This document shows, one piece after another, positions 1-8,548 of a stretch of 43,314 nt of DNA. Source of the DNA: an uncultured Flavobacteriales bacterium. GTDB lineage: Bacteria > Bacteroidota > Bacteroidia > Flavobacteriales > JBLHRE01. Position 1 is the stretch's first letter; every line of letters begins with the position of its first letter. The stretch is taken from assembly GCA_937139155.1 (NCBI GenBank), contig CAKZPI010000037.1:132195-175508 (forward strand), read 5' to 3'. Under the pieces are notes generated by a model. It saw only the letters and a list, made by a program, of their open reading frames with translations, was not told the origin of the DNA and did no database searches. The position numbers and the translations under genes are program-made.

Positions 1-1681
1 AGAAGGGATTTAAATCCCATAAACGTGGACGAAACACTCGTTTTGAATAGCCCCCTTGAACCTGGAAGCGAGGGGAGAATTCATAGGAGGTATGGAAGGA
101 GGGGAAGAGATTGGTATAATTTTGATTGTTTTCCTCCTGGGTATTTACCAAAAGGGTTGAGAGGTCGGTATTTTCAATTCGGAGTCCGAGTTTAACCCCC
201 CATTTTTCCTTCTCAAAGGCTCCGGTAGCATACACGCCCAATACCTTTTGGTTCCAGATGAACTCATTGATTAAGCCTGAATCTGGAAGAAATACACCGT
301 TTGAATCATTGAATACGGCAAAATCATTACCCACCTCGTTCATATCATATTGGGCCCCTGTTTCAAGGGTGTAGGTATCATTGAAAGGATTGGTATAATC
401 AAGCTTAAAGGTATAGTCTTCTTGTTTAAAATTGGTTTGAGTTCTCTGGTTGTTTTCGCCGGACGCCTGGGCTTCGTCTTCTATTTCAAAAAGAGAAGAT
501 TGGTTTTTACCAAAGAAGGAACCAAGGGTGGAGATCAGTAGTTTATGGTCTTCATGCGATTTAAAGTCTTTGGCATATTGAAGATCGTATTGGTATTTAG
601 GATTGGTGGCTTCTGTAGTTTCTAGCCGGGTCCATTCTGTGGTATTTCCGAATTCATCCATTCTTTGAAACCGGGTTTCGCTGGGCTGGTCTTCAATTTC
701 ATAGGCAAAACTACCCGCAAGGGTGATTACATTCAAATCGTTTACATGGTAATCAGCACCTAGGGTAATGTTGTAGAACTCTTCGTTCCGGTATTCAATT
801 CCATCGGATATTAAAAGGGTGGAGGTGTCGTTTCGGGAAGACTCAAAGCGGCTTTCATTGTACCTAGGCAATGACCGGTAGCCAGCCCCACCTTGGGTAA
901 ATAAATTGAACTTTTCGGTTCTGCGGTTTAAGCTAAAGCCAATGCTATGATTTGCTGGGATTCCGGTATTGGCAGAAAGGGATCCATTTAAACCTTTCTT
1001 TTCTTCCTCCTTGAGCACAATATTTATGATACCGGCGGTGCCTTCCGCTTGGTACTTGGCCGAGGGGTTGGTTATTACCTCAATTCGTTCAATCATATCA
1101 GAACTAATAGAACTCAGTGCATTTCCACCTTCATCGGCAAGTACAGAAGGTTTCCCATTGATTAAAATCTGAACCCCTGAGTTTCCCCGAAGGTTGATTT
1201 CTCCTTCAATATTTACCGTAACCGAAGGCACATTGTTCAAAACCTCCAGGGCACTTAGTCCTTTAGAACTTATGTCTGCTCCTACATTGAAAATCCTTTT
1301 ATCCAATTTGAATTCAGTGGTTGATTTCTCGGCCTGAACTTCAACTTCTCCAAGTATTTCAGTGGTTTCTTTGAGTTTAATCTCGCCCAGGTTTATTCGG
1401 TTTTTTGAAATCGATATATCACGGATTACCTTGGTTTCAAAGCCCATAAAGCTAATCTCGATCCGGAAATCCCTTTGATTTAATTTCATACTAAAACTTC
1501 CATCCTCAAGGCTGGTTGTACCGTTTATTACCTCGTCGTTTGACAATTTGGCAACCACGGTGGCGTAGGGAACAGGAGCTTCGGAGGCAGCTTCAATAAT
1601 CCGGCCTTCCACCAAAACCTCTTGACTTTGAGCAATTAATAAATAAGGGAAACTGATTAAAAGGAATACGAAACGATGCAT
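1..1681 (-). CDS. Outer-membrane beta-barrel / TonB-dependent receptor-like protein (3' end cut by window edge)
   Basis: Read on the minus strand from ATG at 1681, an open frame of 560 codons runs off the left edge. It starts with a signal peptide (about residues 1-18), followed by a carboxypeptidase-regulatory-like beta-sandwich (about 20-105) and a plug-type domain (about 125-230) with the family signature LRGNSGVQILINGKPS. After that comes a long stretch of alternating barrel strands. This order matches the Bacteroidota outer-membrane beta-barrel family related to TonB-dependent receptors, which usually reaches 700-900 residues, so roughly the last third is missing here. It faces away from the metal-uptake operon at 1837, with 155 bases between the two starts. 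The substrate cannot be told from sequence. Confidence 0.85.
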   Translation of the reverse strand, partial: MHRFVFLLISFPYLLIAQSQEVLVEGRIIEAASEAPVPYATVVAKLSNDEVINGTTSLEDGSFSMKLNQRDFRIEISFMGFETKVIRDISISKNRINLGEIKLKETTEILGEVEVQAEKSTTEFKLDKRIFNVGADISSKGLSALEVLNNVPSVTVNIEGEINLRGNSGVQILINGKPSVLADEGGNALSSISSDMIERIEVITNPSAKYQAEGTAGIINIVLKEEEKKGLNGSLSANTGIPANHSIGFSLNRRTEKFNLFTQGGAGYRSLPRYNESRFESSRNDTSTLLISDGIEYRNEEFYNITLGADYHVNDLNVITLAGSFAYEIEDQPSETRFQRMDEFGNTTEWTRLETTEATNPKYQYDLQYAKDFKSHEDHKLLISTLGSFFGKNQSSLFEIEDEAQASGENNQRTQTNFKQEDYTFKLDYTNPFNDTYTLETGAQYDMNEVGNDFAVFNDSNGVFLPDSGLINEFIWNQKVLGVYATGAFEKEKWGVKLGLRIENTDLSTLLVNTQEENNQNYTNLFPSFHTSYEFSPRFQVQGGYSKRVFRPRLWDLNPF

Positions 1682-1742
1682 GTATATGACTTAAGCTTTC
1701 ATTTGAATTGAGGGTTAGATTGCATCCAAAACAATGCCATAG

Positions 1743-1750
1743 CAAAGGTA
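1743..1750 (-). promoter_or_regulatory. Candidate -7 promoter element for the left-edge receptor gene
   Basis: The minus strand reads TACCTTTG, an exact match to the Bacteroidota housekeeping -7 consensus TAnnTTTG, about 60 bases upstream of the ATG at 1681. I do not see a clear -33 TTTG at the usual spacing, so the call rests on one element. Confidence 0.4.
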
Positions 1751-1785
1751 TTTAGAATTAATTTTAATATAATCTCATCCAATTA

Positions 1786-1800
1786 TGCAACATTGTTGCA
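1786..1800. promoter_or_regulatory. Perfect 7-1-7 inverted repeat, candidate Fur/Zur operator
   Basis: TGCAACA-T-TGTTGCA is a perfect palindrome with one central base, ending 36 bases before the lipoprotein start codon. It sits just upstream of a possible -7 element, TATACTTG at 1809-1816 (7 of 8 to TAnnTTTG). Fur-superfamily regulators bind 7-1-7 dyads, and the operon it heads ends in a Fur-family gene. Metal-dependent autoregulation is therefore the simplest reading. That the site is a Zur box is an inference. It could also influence the divergent receptor gene. Confidence 0.6.
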
Positions 1801-1836
1801 AAAAGAAGTATACTTGCAAAAAATTATCCATAACCA

Positions 1837-2391
1837 ATGAAGCATTTAGCCATATTACCCTTAGCGGCACTAGCCTTTGCGGGATGTAAAGAGGAACCAG
1901 ATGACCCCATCATTCCGAATGAAGAGGAGTTCATTTCAACGGTGAAACTTGAACTTATCGAAGCCCAAACAAACGACACCTTATGGTTTCAGTTTACCGA
2001 CCTTGACGGGGATGGAGGGAACGATCCTGTAATCTCAATAGATACTTTATCTACAGGGTCTATTTATCAGGCCAATCTTTACCTTTTGAATGAAACCGAA
2101 ACACCCGCTGACTCCATTCACAATGAAGTAGAGGAGGAGGGGCTTGAGCATCAGGTGTTTTTTCAGTTTTCATCCAATGATCTAAGCATTTCTTATTCAG
2201 ATTCAGATACGGATGGCAATCCGATTGGTTTAGAAACAGAGTGGGAAACCAATAACGAGACCCAAACTATTTTAACCCTTACTTTGCGTCACGAACCCAA
2301 TAAAGATGCCCCGGGGGTAGCGGATGGAGATATTAGTCAAGCAGGAGGAGAGACCGATGTGGAAGTGGATTTCCCGATTTACATTAAGTAA
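1837..2391 (+). CDS. Secreted lipoprotein of the metal-uptake operon
   Basis: A 184-residue protein starting with a lipoprotein signal (lipobox LAFAGC, acylated Cys17), so it is probably anchored in the outer membrane or at the surface. The mature part is very acidic. It has a conserved-looking segment FTDLDGDGGNDP at about residues 52-63 and a Thr-rich hydrophobic strand near residues 140-150. It is first in a three-gene operon and overlaps the chosen start of the receptor gene by 35 bases. Lipoproteins paired with TonB receptors often capture ligand or assist the receptor, so an accessory role in metal acquisition is likely. I do not recognise a named domain, and the molecular function is unknown. 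Confidence 0.75.
   Translation: MKHLAILPLAALAFAGCKEEPDDPIIPNEEEFISTVKLELIEAQTNDTLWFQFTDLDGDGGNDPVISIDTLSTGSIYQANLYLLNETETPADSIHNEVEEEGLEHQVFFQFSSNDLSISYSDSDTDGNPIGLETEWETNNETQTILTLTLRHEPNKDAPGVADGDISQAGGETDVEVDFPIYIK
2343..2350 (+). promoter_or_regulatory. Strong Shine-Dalgarno sequence that fixes the receptor start
   Basis: AGGAGGAG lies six bases before ATG 2357, inside the end of the lipoprotein gene. Such a strong site is uncommon in Bacteroidota. It argues for starting the receptor at 2357, where a good signal peptide begins, rather than at the in-frame ATG at 2324. Confidence 0.6.
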
Positions 2392-4687
2392 ACCCATTCT
2401 GGTTCTTGGGCTCATGCTGTTTTCCTTGGCGGGAAAAGGGCAAGACTGCAAGATTGAACTTTCTGGTAGGGTCTTCGACCAAGACACGCAGGAAGGCTTG
2501 CCTTTCGCCAGTATTTATCTTCAGGAGTCCAGACAGGGAACCGTAAGTGATTCCTTGGGCTATTTCCGAATTTCGGGAATATGCCCAGGGGATTATCATA
2601 TTGTATTCTCTCATATTGGCTGTGAGAGCCTTTCCTTATTTCTATCCCTTAAAAAAGATACCCTAATTCAGGCCAAGCTCGATCACCATCAGCACGTTTT
2701 GCAAGAGATTACCTTGGAGTCTGAACGAGAAGCCTTTGAAACTCAATCTCAATCTAAAATTGGTAAATCTGAAATTGAATCAAAGGCATCTCAAAGTCTA
2801 GGGCAACAATTGGAAAGATTGCCTGGGGTTGAAATCATTCAAAACGGAGAAGGTGTGGCAAAGCCCATGGTTCATGGACTAACCGGTAACCGACTTTTAA
2901 TATTAAACCAAGGAGTTCCTTTGGTTGGCCAACAATGGGGGCAAGATCATGCTCCGGAAATTGATCCGGTAACGGGAAATGAATTAAGGGTAATCAAAGG
3001 GGTAGGGGCGGTGGAATATTTAGGTAGCACCCTTGGCTCAGTGGTTTCCTTAGAGCCCGGAGTGATTGTTCAAGAACCCCATTTGCATGGGAAGGCCCGA
3101 TACGAGTTTCAATCCAATGGTAGGGGACATGGACTCTTGTTGAAACTTCAGAAAAGGCCTAAGAAATTTGGGTGGCGGTTTACGGCAAACTTAAAACGAA
3201 GTGGGGATAACCATAGCCCTGATTATTTCTTGAACAATACCGGTCAAGCCTTGGGAAGTTTTGCCCTTCACTCAGTATATGTGCTGAAAGATTGGTCGTT
3301 CAAGGCGAACCTTTCCTCCTTCATCAACGAAATCGGAATTTTAAGAGGAGCCCACATCAGCAATCTCACAGATTTAGAATCGGCTTTCACGCAAGAAACC
3401 CCTTATTTTACAGAGGAGGATTTTTCTTATGTCCTTGATGCTCCTAGGCAATGGGTGGCTCATCATACCTTTTCTGTTTCTGGTAAGTATATCCCGCAAG
3501 AGCGGCATGAAATAAATGTTAAATACGCCCTTCAACTCAATTCTAGAAAAGAGTTTGATGTGAGAAGAAGTGGTAGAACCGATATTCCCGCCCTTTTTCT
3601 GAAACAAACCAGTCAATTTATTGAGGCCAAGCATGCCTATTACTTTTCTGAAAATCTTCGGCTTAGTTCCGGAATTCAGCATCAATATATTCTGAATACC
3701 AACCAGCCAGAAACGGGAATACTGCCCTTGATTCCGGACTATGTTTCCAATAAAATGGGAATCTTTTCAAAAATAGCCTATGACCATAACGACCTGGCAG
3801 TAAGCCTTGGAGGAAGAGGTGATTTTGAGGCTCAGAACATTGCGAGCATCTCCAATTCAATTCCGAGAGAAATCATAAGGTACCAAAACCAGTTCTTCGG
3901 CTTTCAAGCCATGGCCGGAGGAAGTAAAAGATTTGGTGAATCCATTGAACTTGGCTTAAACTTCGGTCTGGCTCAAAGAAATCCGGCTGTGAATGAGCTT
4001 TATAGTCAAGGCCTTCACCAAGGAGTGAGCGGAATTGAAGAGGGAAACCCTGATTTGAAACCAGAAACCGGGCAGAAAATAAGCTTTGACCTGGTTTATG
4101 AAAAGGAACATGATTGGTCTGTTCAGGTTTCACCCTATCATCAAATCATCGATGATTATATCTATTTGAATCCTACCGGAGAAACCCGGTTGACCATTCG
4201 AGGGGCTTTTCCGGTTTACGCGTATGAACAAACACGTGCCCGGATCATGGGATTTGATTTAACTTCCGGCTTCGGCCTGGGAGAAACGTGGCATGGGAAT
4301 TTTTCTTATTCCTTCTTAAAAGGGCAAGATTTAAGTGAAAATCAGCCTCTAATTTACATGCCAGCAAATAGGGCATTGCTTAGTTTGAATAAGGAGGTTC
4401 AAAGCATTTTCGGTTTTAAACACCTAGAAATTGAAGGAAGAATAAAACATGTTTTCAAACAAAACCATTTAAATCCTGATCAAGATTTTTTACCGAGCCC
4501 TGATGCCTATACCCTTTGCGGGATATCCTTTTCTGCCGATCGGAAAATGGGGAAGGGAGATTTGAAGGTGAATTTGGAAGTGAGCAACCTCTTCAATGTG
4601 AAATACAGAGATTACTTAAACCGTTTGAGGTATTTTTCGGATGAAATAGGTAGAAATTTTAGAATTGGAGTTCAGTACTCCTTTTAG
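2357..4687 (+). CDS. TonB-dependent outer-membrane receptor, ZnuD-like
   Basis: 776 residues. A signal peptide (about 1-29) is followed by a carboxypeptidase-regulatory-like domain (about 32-115), a plug (about 120-225) and a 22-strand-type barrel ending in an aromatic residue (..VQYSF), as expected for BAM-assembled proteins. The plug carries GLTGNRLLILNQGVPL and then QQWGQDHAPEIDP. An Asp-His-Ala-x-(Glu)-(Ile/Val)-Asp pattern at this place is typical of ZnuD-type zinc receptors. Together with a Fur-family gene 9 bases downstream, this points to zinc or another divalent metal as ligand. TonB-ExbBD energy coupling would come from elsewhere. Receptor type is certain; metal specificity is inferred from the plug and the neighbours. 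Confidence 0.85.
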   Translation: MWKWISRFTLSKPILVLGLMLFSLAGKGQDCKIELSGRVFDQDTQEGLPFASIYLQESRQGTVSDSLGYFRISGICPGDYHIVFSHIGCESLSLFLSLKKDTLIQAKLDHHQHVLQEITLESEREAFETQSQSKIGKSEIESKASQSLGQQLERLPGVEIIQNGEGVAKPMVHGLTGNRLLILNQGVPLVGQQWGQDHAPEIDPVTGNELRVIKGVGAVEYLGSTLGSVVSLEPGVIVQEPHLHGKARYEFQSNGRGHGLLLKLQKRPKKFGWRFTANLKRSGDNHSPDYFLNNTGQALGSFALHSVYVLKDWSFKANLSSFINEIGILRGAHISNLTDLESAFTQETPYFTEEDFSYVLDAPRQWVAHHTFSVSGKYIPQERHEINVKYALQLNSRKEFDVRRSGRTDIPALFLKQTSQFIEAKHAYYFSENLRLSSGIQHQYILNTNQPETGILPLIPDYVSNKMGIFSKIAYDHNDLAVSLGGRGDFEAQNIASISNSIPREIIRYQNQFFGFQAMAGGSKRFGESIELGLNFGLAQRNPAVNELYSQGLHQGVSGIEEGNPDLKPETGQKISFDLVYEKEHDWSVQVSPYHQIIDDYIYLNPTGETRLTIRGAFPVYAYEQTRARIMGFDLTSGFGLGETWHGNFSYSFLKGQDLSENQPLIYMPANRALLSLNKEVQSIFGFKHLEIEGRIKHVFKQNHLNPDQDFLPSPDAYTLCGISFSADRKMGKGDLKVNLEVSNLFNVKYRDYLNRLRYFSDEIGRNFRIGVQYSF

Positions 4688-4696
4688 GTAGATAGG

Positions 4697-5101
4697 ATGG
4701 ATGAGACCAAAGAATTACTGAAGAAGAAAGAGCTAAGGGTAACCCAGATAAGGTGCCAAGTTTTGGAGGCTTTTCAAGAAAATGAACATGCCTTAAGTCC
4801 TCAAGACCTACAGGCACTTCTAGGAGGTCTTGACCGGGTAAGTTTATACCGAACCCTTCAGGTGCTTCTTGACAAAGGTTTGGTTCATAAAGCTTTGGAG
4901 AAAAATACCCAAACCTATTATGCTCTATGTGATTCGGATTGCTCAGACCATGCACATTCTCACCAACATGTACATTTCACCTGCGAGTCTTGCGAGAAAG
5001 TGTATTGCCTAGAACAGGCCAGTATTCAGGTGGATACAAAAGGGTATCAGGTGCATACTTGGAACTTAAATGCTTCCGGGCTTTGCGTGAATTGTAGATG
5101 A
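4697..5101 (+). CDS. Fur-family metal-responsive repressor (Zur-like)
   Basis: 134 residues, the usual Fur-family length. The N-terminal winged helix (about 1-80) includes the recognition-helix region RVSLYRTLQVLLDKG. The C-terminal half holds a His-rich stretch with His85, 87, 89, 91 and 93 and two Cys pairs (C96/C99 and C130/C133) that form the structural zinc site. It is the last gene of the lipoprotein-receptor operon. The palindrome at 1786-1800 is the obvious target, giving feedback control of metal uptake. Zur is favoured over Fur because the linked receptor is ZnuD-like and the convergent neighbour is a zinc-type CDF exporter, but specificity is not proven by sequence. Confidence 0.85.
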   Translation: MDETKELLKKKELRVTQIRCQVLEAFQENEHALSPQDLQALLGGLDRVSLYRTLQVLLDKGLVHKALEKNTQTYYALCDSDCSDHAHSHQHVHFTCESCEKVYCLEQASIQVDTKGYQVHTWNLNASGLCVNCR

Positions 5102-5108
5102 TTTAGGC

Positions 5109-5993
5109 TTATTCGCTTGAAAAATCACAAGATTCATGGTCCAATTCGGTTTCTAAGGTATAGTGGTGAAAACCATGCTGTTTAATAATGTCCTTGACCT
5201 GATCTTTTGTCCTTATAATTTCCTGAAAATCAGAAATGTTTTTTAGTTTCAAATGGGCTGTAAATACATGTTTTTCTCCGTCCAAAGACCAGATATGGGT
5301 ATTGTGCATGGAGGCGATTTTAGAAACCCCCAGAATTTCATTTTCCAACGACTTTAGATCAATTCCTTTGGGTACTCCCTGAAGGAAAAGAAATAGGGTT
5401 TCCTTAAGTCGTTTAGTCACCCCAAATAGAATGTAAAGAGTGATTAAGATGGAAAGAGCCGGGTCTAGGTATGGGGTTTCATAAAATTTAAGAACTATGG
5501 CGGCCATGAGAATGGCGGTCCAGCCTAAAACATCTTCAATTAAATGCCATGATATAACCTTTTCGTTCATAGACTTGCTTGAGCTTAGCTTCCAAGCGGC
5601 AAATCCGTTAACCAGAACCCCAAGGATGGCAAAAACAATCATTTCATTGGCATGAGAAAGTTCAGGATGCCTAAACCTTTCAATGGCCTCAGATATGATC
5701 CAAATGGAGCCTAGTATTAAAACCAAACTGTTGATTAAGGCACCCAGTAATGAAAACCGAGCATAGCCAAAAGAAAAGGCTGAATCAGATTTTTGATTTG
5801 ATTTATTTTGAAGAAACCAGGCAAGGCCTAATGAAAGACTATCTCCTAAATCATGAACTGCATCGGAAAGTATGGAAACTGAATTTGAAAGGTATCCCCC
5901 AATAAACTCCAGAAGGGTAAATCCTAGATTGAGGAAAAAGGCCAATTTTAAGTTTTTGGTCCCATGATCATCTTTCACTTCATGCTCATGCAT
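5109..5993 (-). CDS. Cation diffusion facilitator (CDF) family metal exporter
   Basis: 294 residues with six predicted membrane segments. TM2 carries SDAVHDLGD and TM5 carries SWHLIEDVLGW, the paired His/Asp residues that form the transport site of zinc-type CDF proteins. The N-terminus is His-rich (MHEHEVKDDH) and a soluble C-terminal domain (about 205-294) has the usual CDF fold and His residues. I start it at ATG 5993; the frame can be extended to a TTG at 6011, but the His-rich start is more typical. It converges on the Fur-family gene with 7 bases between stops. One locus thus couples metal import control with efflux of Zn(II), Co(II) or Cd(II) by proton antiport. Confidence 0.9.
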   Translation of the reverse strand: MHEHEVKDDHGTKNLKLAFFLNLGFTLLEFIGGYLSNSVSILSDAVHDLGDSLSLGLAWFLQNKSNQKSDSAFSFGYARFSLLGALINSLVLILGSIWIISEAIERFRHPELSHANEMIVFAILGVLVNGFAAWKLSSSKSMNEKVISWHLIEDVLGWTAILMAAIVLKFYETPYLDPALSILITLYILFGVTKRLKETLFLFLQGVPKGIDLKSLENEILGVSKIASMHNTHIWSLDGEKHVFTAHLKLKNISDFQEIIRTKDQVKDIIKQHGFHHYTLETELDHESCDFSSE

Positions 5994-6097
5994 TCTGATT
6001 TTTCTTGGCAAAGGATTTTGACCCTGAATTCAATCCAGAAGAAAGCCCTTTTAGTAAAACCCTTACAATTTCTAAAAATTTCTAAGAGGAGGAAGGC

Positions 6098-6526
6098 TTA
6101 TTCCTTGGGTTTGAAAAAAGCATGAAATTCATTCATAGAAGATTCCAAATCCTTCAAGGCCAGGTCCTTTTCCTTCTTGGATTGAGCTTCCTTTAAGTTT
6201 TCGGTTAAGGATAGGTGTGGAACCAGCCATTTATGAAGTTCGTCGTGGGCTTTCCCCTTCATGGTACAAGATGAGATTAGCTCAGAATTCTTTTCGGCCA
6301 GTGCACTCCCAATTTTTTGGGCCTCAAAATCATCAGGATTTACGGAGTTCAGAATGGAGTCGAATTCATGAATGAAAACATACATTTCTGAGTTCACCTG
6401 CCATTTTTCACCTTGGTTCATTTCGATTCCAAGCGGATTTTCAGTTTTGGATTTTTCTGTTGAGTTTGTGCAGGATACCCATAGGAAAAGGAGGGGGATT
6501 GCAAGGAGGATTTTTGGTAAAGGCAT
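6098..6526 (-). CDS. Small lipoprotein with a conserved Cys/Met/His motif
   Basis: 142 residues with a lipoprotein signal (LLFLWVSC, lipobox Cys19). The mature protein is helical and charged. Its clearest feature is CTMKGKAHDELHKWLVPH, about residues 82-99, which puts one Cys, one Met and three His within 18 positions and could ligate a metal. I recall similar short Bacteroidota lipoproteins with this motif, but they have no established function. The start codon follows the glycosyltransferase stop by a single base (TAA-T-ATG), so the two are translated from one message. Its location beside the metal locus supports, but does not prove, a periplasmic metal-binding role. Confidence 0.7.
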   Translation of the reverse strand: MPLPKILLAIPLLFLWVSCTNSTEKSKTENPLGIEMNQGEKWQVNSEMYVFIHEFDSILNSVNPDDFEAQKIGSALAEKNSELISSCTMKGKAHDELHKWLVPHLSLTENLKEAQSKKEKDLALKDLESSMNEFHAFFKPKE

Positions 6527-6527
6527 A

Positions 6528-7226
6528 TTAGCGTCGTTTTAATTTTTGGAGAATTTTTTTCAATCCTTTAGCCTCCCTCCAGGTTCCAGCACAATGATGT
6601 ATACCTTTTGAAATTCCGTTGGCTTCAATGGTTGCTTGTTCTGATTTTGTTTTTGGAGTAGGGGGGTGGTAAACCATTCGGTCTGGGTTAACCATGTTTT
6701 CAAAACTATTTTCATGGAAAACCCTTGACAAGAATGCAGGACCTGTGGTTTCTTCCTCCAAGGTTGATCTTTTGTGTTGGTATACAAGGTTTTTAGGAAG
6801 CCCCTTTTTCATAGCCTCAATGGCTTTCTTCCAAAAGGGATGGTAAGGTTCAGAGGCGAAAAAGCAATTGCCAATTCCATCGTATTTATCCCCATTCGAG
6901 ATTTGCCGATTATAGGGCAGAACCAAAGCGGCATTTCCGAAGTCAAACGGCTCTAATACCTCGTAGTCAAGATCTAGGTAAACTCCTCCAATCTTGTACA
7001 TGATGAGGTATCGGAAGGAGTCTGCACGCATGATGTTTTTGGGAAAGTTCTTATAGGTTTCAAGGAAATCAGGAAATTCACTTTCTACAAATTCTAACAT
7101 TTGGGCATCGGTCCAGAGCCGATACTCCCAATCCGGATTTAGACTTTTTACCTTATCAATATGAGGTTTTTGCGATTCGGGAAGGTTTTCGTCTTTCCAA
7201 GTTTGGTGGATGATTTTTGGAATCAT
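6528..7226 (-). CDS. Glycosyltransferase with DXD sugar-binding motif (GT32 / OCH1-like)
   Basis: 232 residues. It opens with MIPKIIHQTWKD, the classic start of the Gly_transf_sug (DXD) family. It then has RADSFRYLIMYKIGGVYLDLD (about residues 69-89), where DLD is the DXD motif that binds nucleotide-sugar through a divalent cation. A C-terminal HHCAGTWR follows, with the conserved His-x3-4-W. Such enzymes transfer hexoses to capsule, O-antigen or glycoprotein acceptors. I choose ATG 7226; an upstream in-frame ATG at 7277 would add a hydrophobic stretch not usual for the family. No other polysaccharide genes are nearby, so the acceptor is unknown. Confidence 0.85.
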   Translation of the reverse strand: MIPKIIHQTWKDENLPESQKPHIDKVKSLNPDWEYRLWTDAQMLEFVESEFPDFLETYKNFPKNIMRADSFRYLIMYKIGGVYLDLDYEVLEPFDFGNAALVLPYNRQISNGDKYDGIGNCFFASEPYHPFWKKAIEAMKKGLPKNLVYQHKRSTLEEETTGPAFLSRVFHENSFENMVNPDRMVYHPPTPKTKSEQATIEANGISKGIHHCAGTWREAKGLKKILQKLKRR

Positions 7227-7313
7227 AATTAAAAGGTAAATAATGGGTAAAGAAAACAAAAAAGCCCAGTAAATCACAAAGATTCACCGGGCATAGAAAG
7301 GGAGTTTGATTTG

Positions 7314-8009
7314 TTATTGTCCCAGGAAAATGGAAAATCCAACATTTAACCCAACGACGGTTGATACCGTTCTATAGTTGGAGTCCTCAAAGCCGCTTGG
7401 CAAGTCTTCTTCTGGGAATTTGATAACCGTTGACCCAAGTTCAAGGCCAACATCAAGCATTGCGTTCCCTCTGCGGCTAAGAGGAGCTGAAATGCCTATG
7501 CCAACCCCTTTATAACTCATATTGGAAGTGGAGCTCATTTCGTCATCACCATCAGCAATGCCAACGGTTAGCCGACCAATTGCTCCTTTCCCTTCAAAAT
7601 AAAGAAGGGCGTCTGATATGGGAATATAATACCTCAAAAAGGGGCCTGCGGCAATTAAGGTTTGACTAGAGCCTACATCCATGCTATCAATTGTGATTTA
7701 TTGGTAATTCACGGCAAGGTCAAGACCTACGGCAAAATTATCCGCCACGAAATATCCAACTTTCGGACTTAAACCAAGACCAAGGGCCTTCTGGGGTTCT
7801 CCTTCAAAATTTTCAACATTATCAGCCTTGTTGGTTGCAGTTAAAAAATAAAAGCTTGAAAGCGATCCATTATTTGGACTTAAGTCAAAGTCGGAAGAAA
7901 GGTTGAACATAATAGCTCCCGCACGGGTTGGTCCACCTCTCTGAGCGCTAGCGGATGAAATAAATAGACCCAATAAGGCCCCAATCAATAATACTTTTCG
8001 AGTGTTCAT
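7314..8009 (-). pseudogene. Outer-membrane beta-barrel protein interrupted by one in-frame stop
   Basis: From ATG 8009 a signal peptide (cleavage after SSASA) and an Opa/OmpW-like small barrel are read for 103 codons, ending with VNYQ and a TAA at 7698-7700. The same frame continues without a shift for another 127 codons. It covers the rest of the barrel (GPFLRYYIPISDALLYFEGK.. to ..VGLNVGFSIFLGQ) and ends in a true stop at 7314. The joined product of about 230 residues has the normal length and C-terminus of the Bacteroidota outer-membrane beta-barrel family. A single nonsense change (for example C, G or A to T in the first codon position) or a sequencing error explains it. ATG 7682 restarts the frame but would give a barrel half without a signal peptide. 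Confidence 0.75.
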
Positions 8010-8131
8010 TTCAAAAGAATAAAGGTTATGAAAACTAAATTATGGGCTTCAAGAAAAGGATTTTTTTTATTGTTTTCGCTGGTTGAGCAGATTTTGATTT
8101 TTTAGGTTCCTTTCGTTTCTTACTTCTAATG

Positions 8132-8548
8132 CTAGGATTTAGATTCTAGATATGCTTTAAAATTGTCCAAAATCCCTTGCCAGCCTTTAATTTCATCTTC
8201 GTTTGAGAAGACTCCAGAAGGTTGAAATTCCTGGGTAACAAGAATGCTTTCCTTTTCTTGAGAGAATAGGCATATAACCTTTCGTTGATCTTCCAGATGG
8301 TAAGCAATTCGTGCATGAGGAAGAACCTCGTCAAACCTTCCTTTATACACAAAACCCTTACTCCCGTCTTTGGCTTCCATTTTCCAAGAAAATTCACCTC
8401 CTTCTACTAGGTTTACTTTGGCATTTGAACATTTCCAATCCGCTGAGGCGAAATACCATTTTTCAATTTCTTGGGCTTGTGTAAACCCATTCCAGACTTT
8501 ATCCATGGTAGCTTTTATAGCCACCTGTACTTTAAGGAAATCACTCAT
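8132..8548 (-). CDS. AHSA1/SRPBCC-domain protein
   Basis: 138 residues forming a single START-like helix-grip fold. It has the N-terminal VQVAIKATMDKVWNGFTQAQEIEKWY typical of Activator-of-Hsp90-ATPase-1-like (AHSA1) proteins, a GGEFSWKMEAKDG strand pair, and a C-terminal helix beginning GWQGILDNFKAYLE. The family binds hydrophobic ligands or acts in poorly known cytosolic roles; no catalytic residues can be assigned. Its start overlaps the end of the upstream TolB-like gene by 8 bases, so the two are co-translated. Confidence 0.85.
   Translation of the reverse strand: MSDFLKVQVAIKATMDKVWNGFTQAQEIEKWYFASADWKCSNAKVNLVEGGEFSWKMEAKDGSKGFVYKGRFDEVLPHARIAYHLEDQRKVICLFSQEKESILVTQEFQPSGVFSNEDEIKGWQGILDNFKAYLESKS

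Noticed and set aside
126..541. Plus-strand open frames at the left edge
   Set aside because: They lie antisense to the receptor gene, whose minus-strand frame is clearly coding; no domain or start signal supports them.
7227..7277. Membrane-anchor start for the glycosyltransferase
   Set aside because: MIPKIIHQTW is the usual family N-terminus; the extra hydrophobic residues upstream are not typical.
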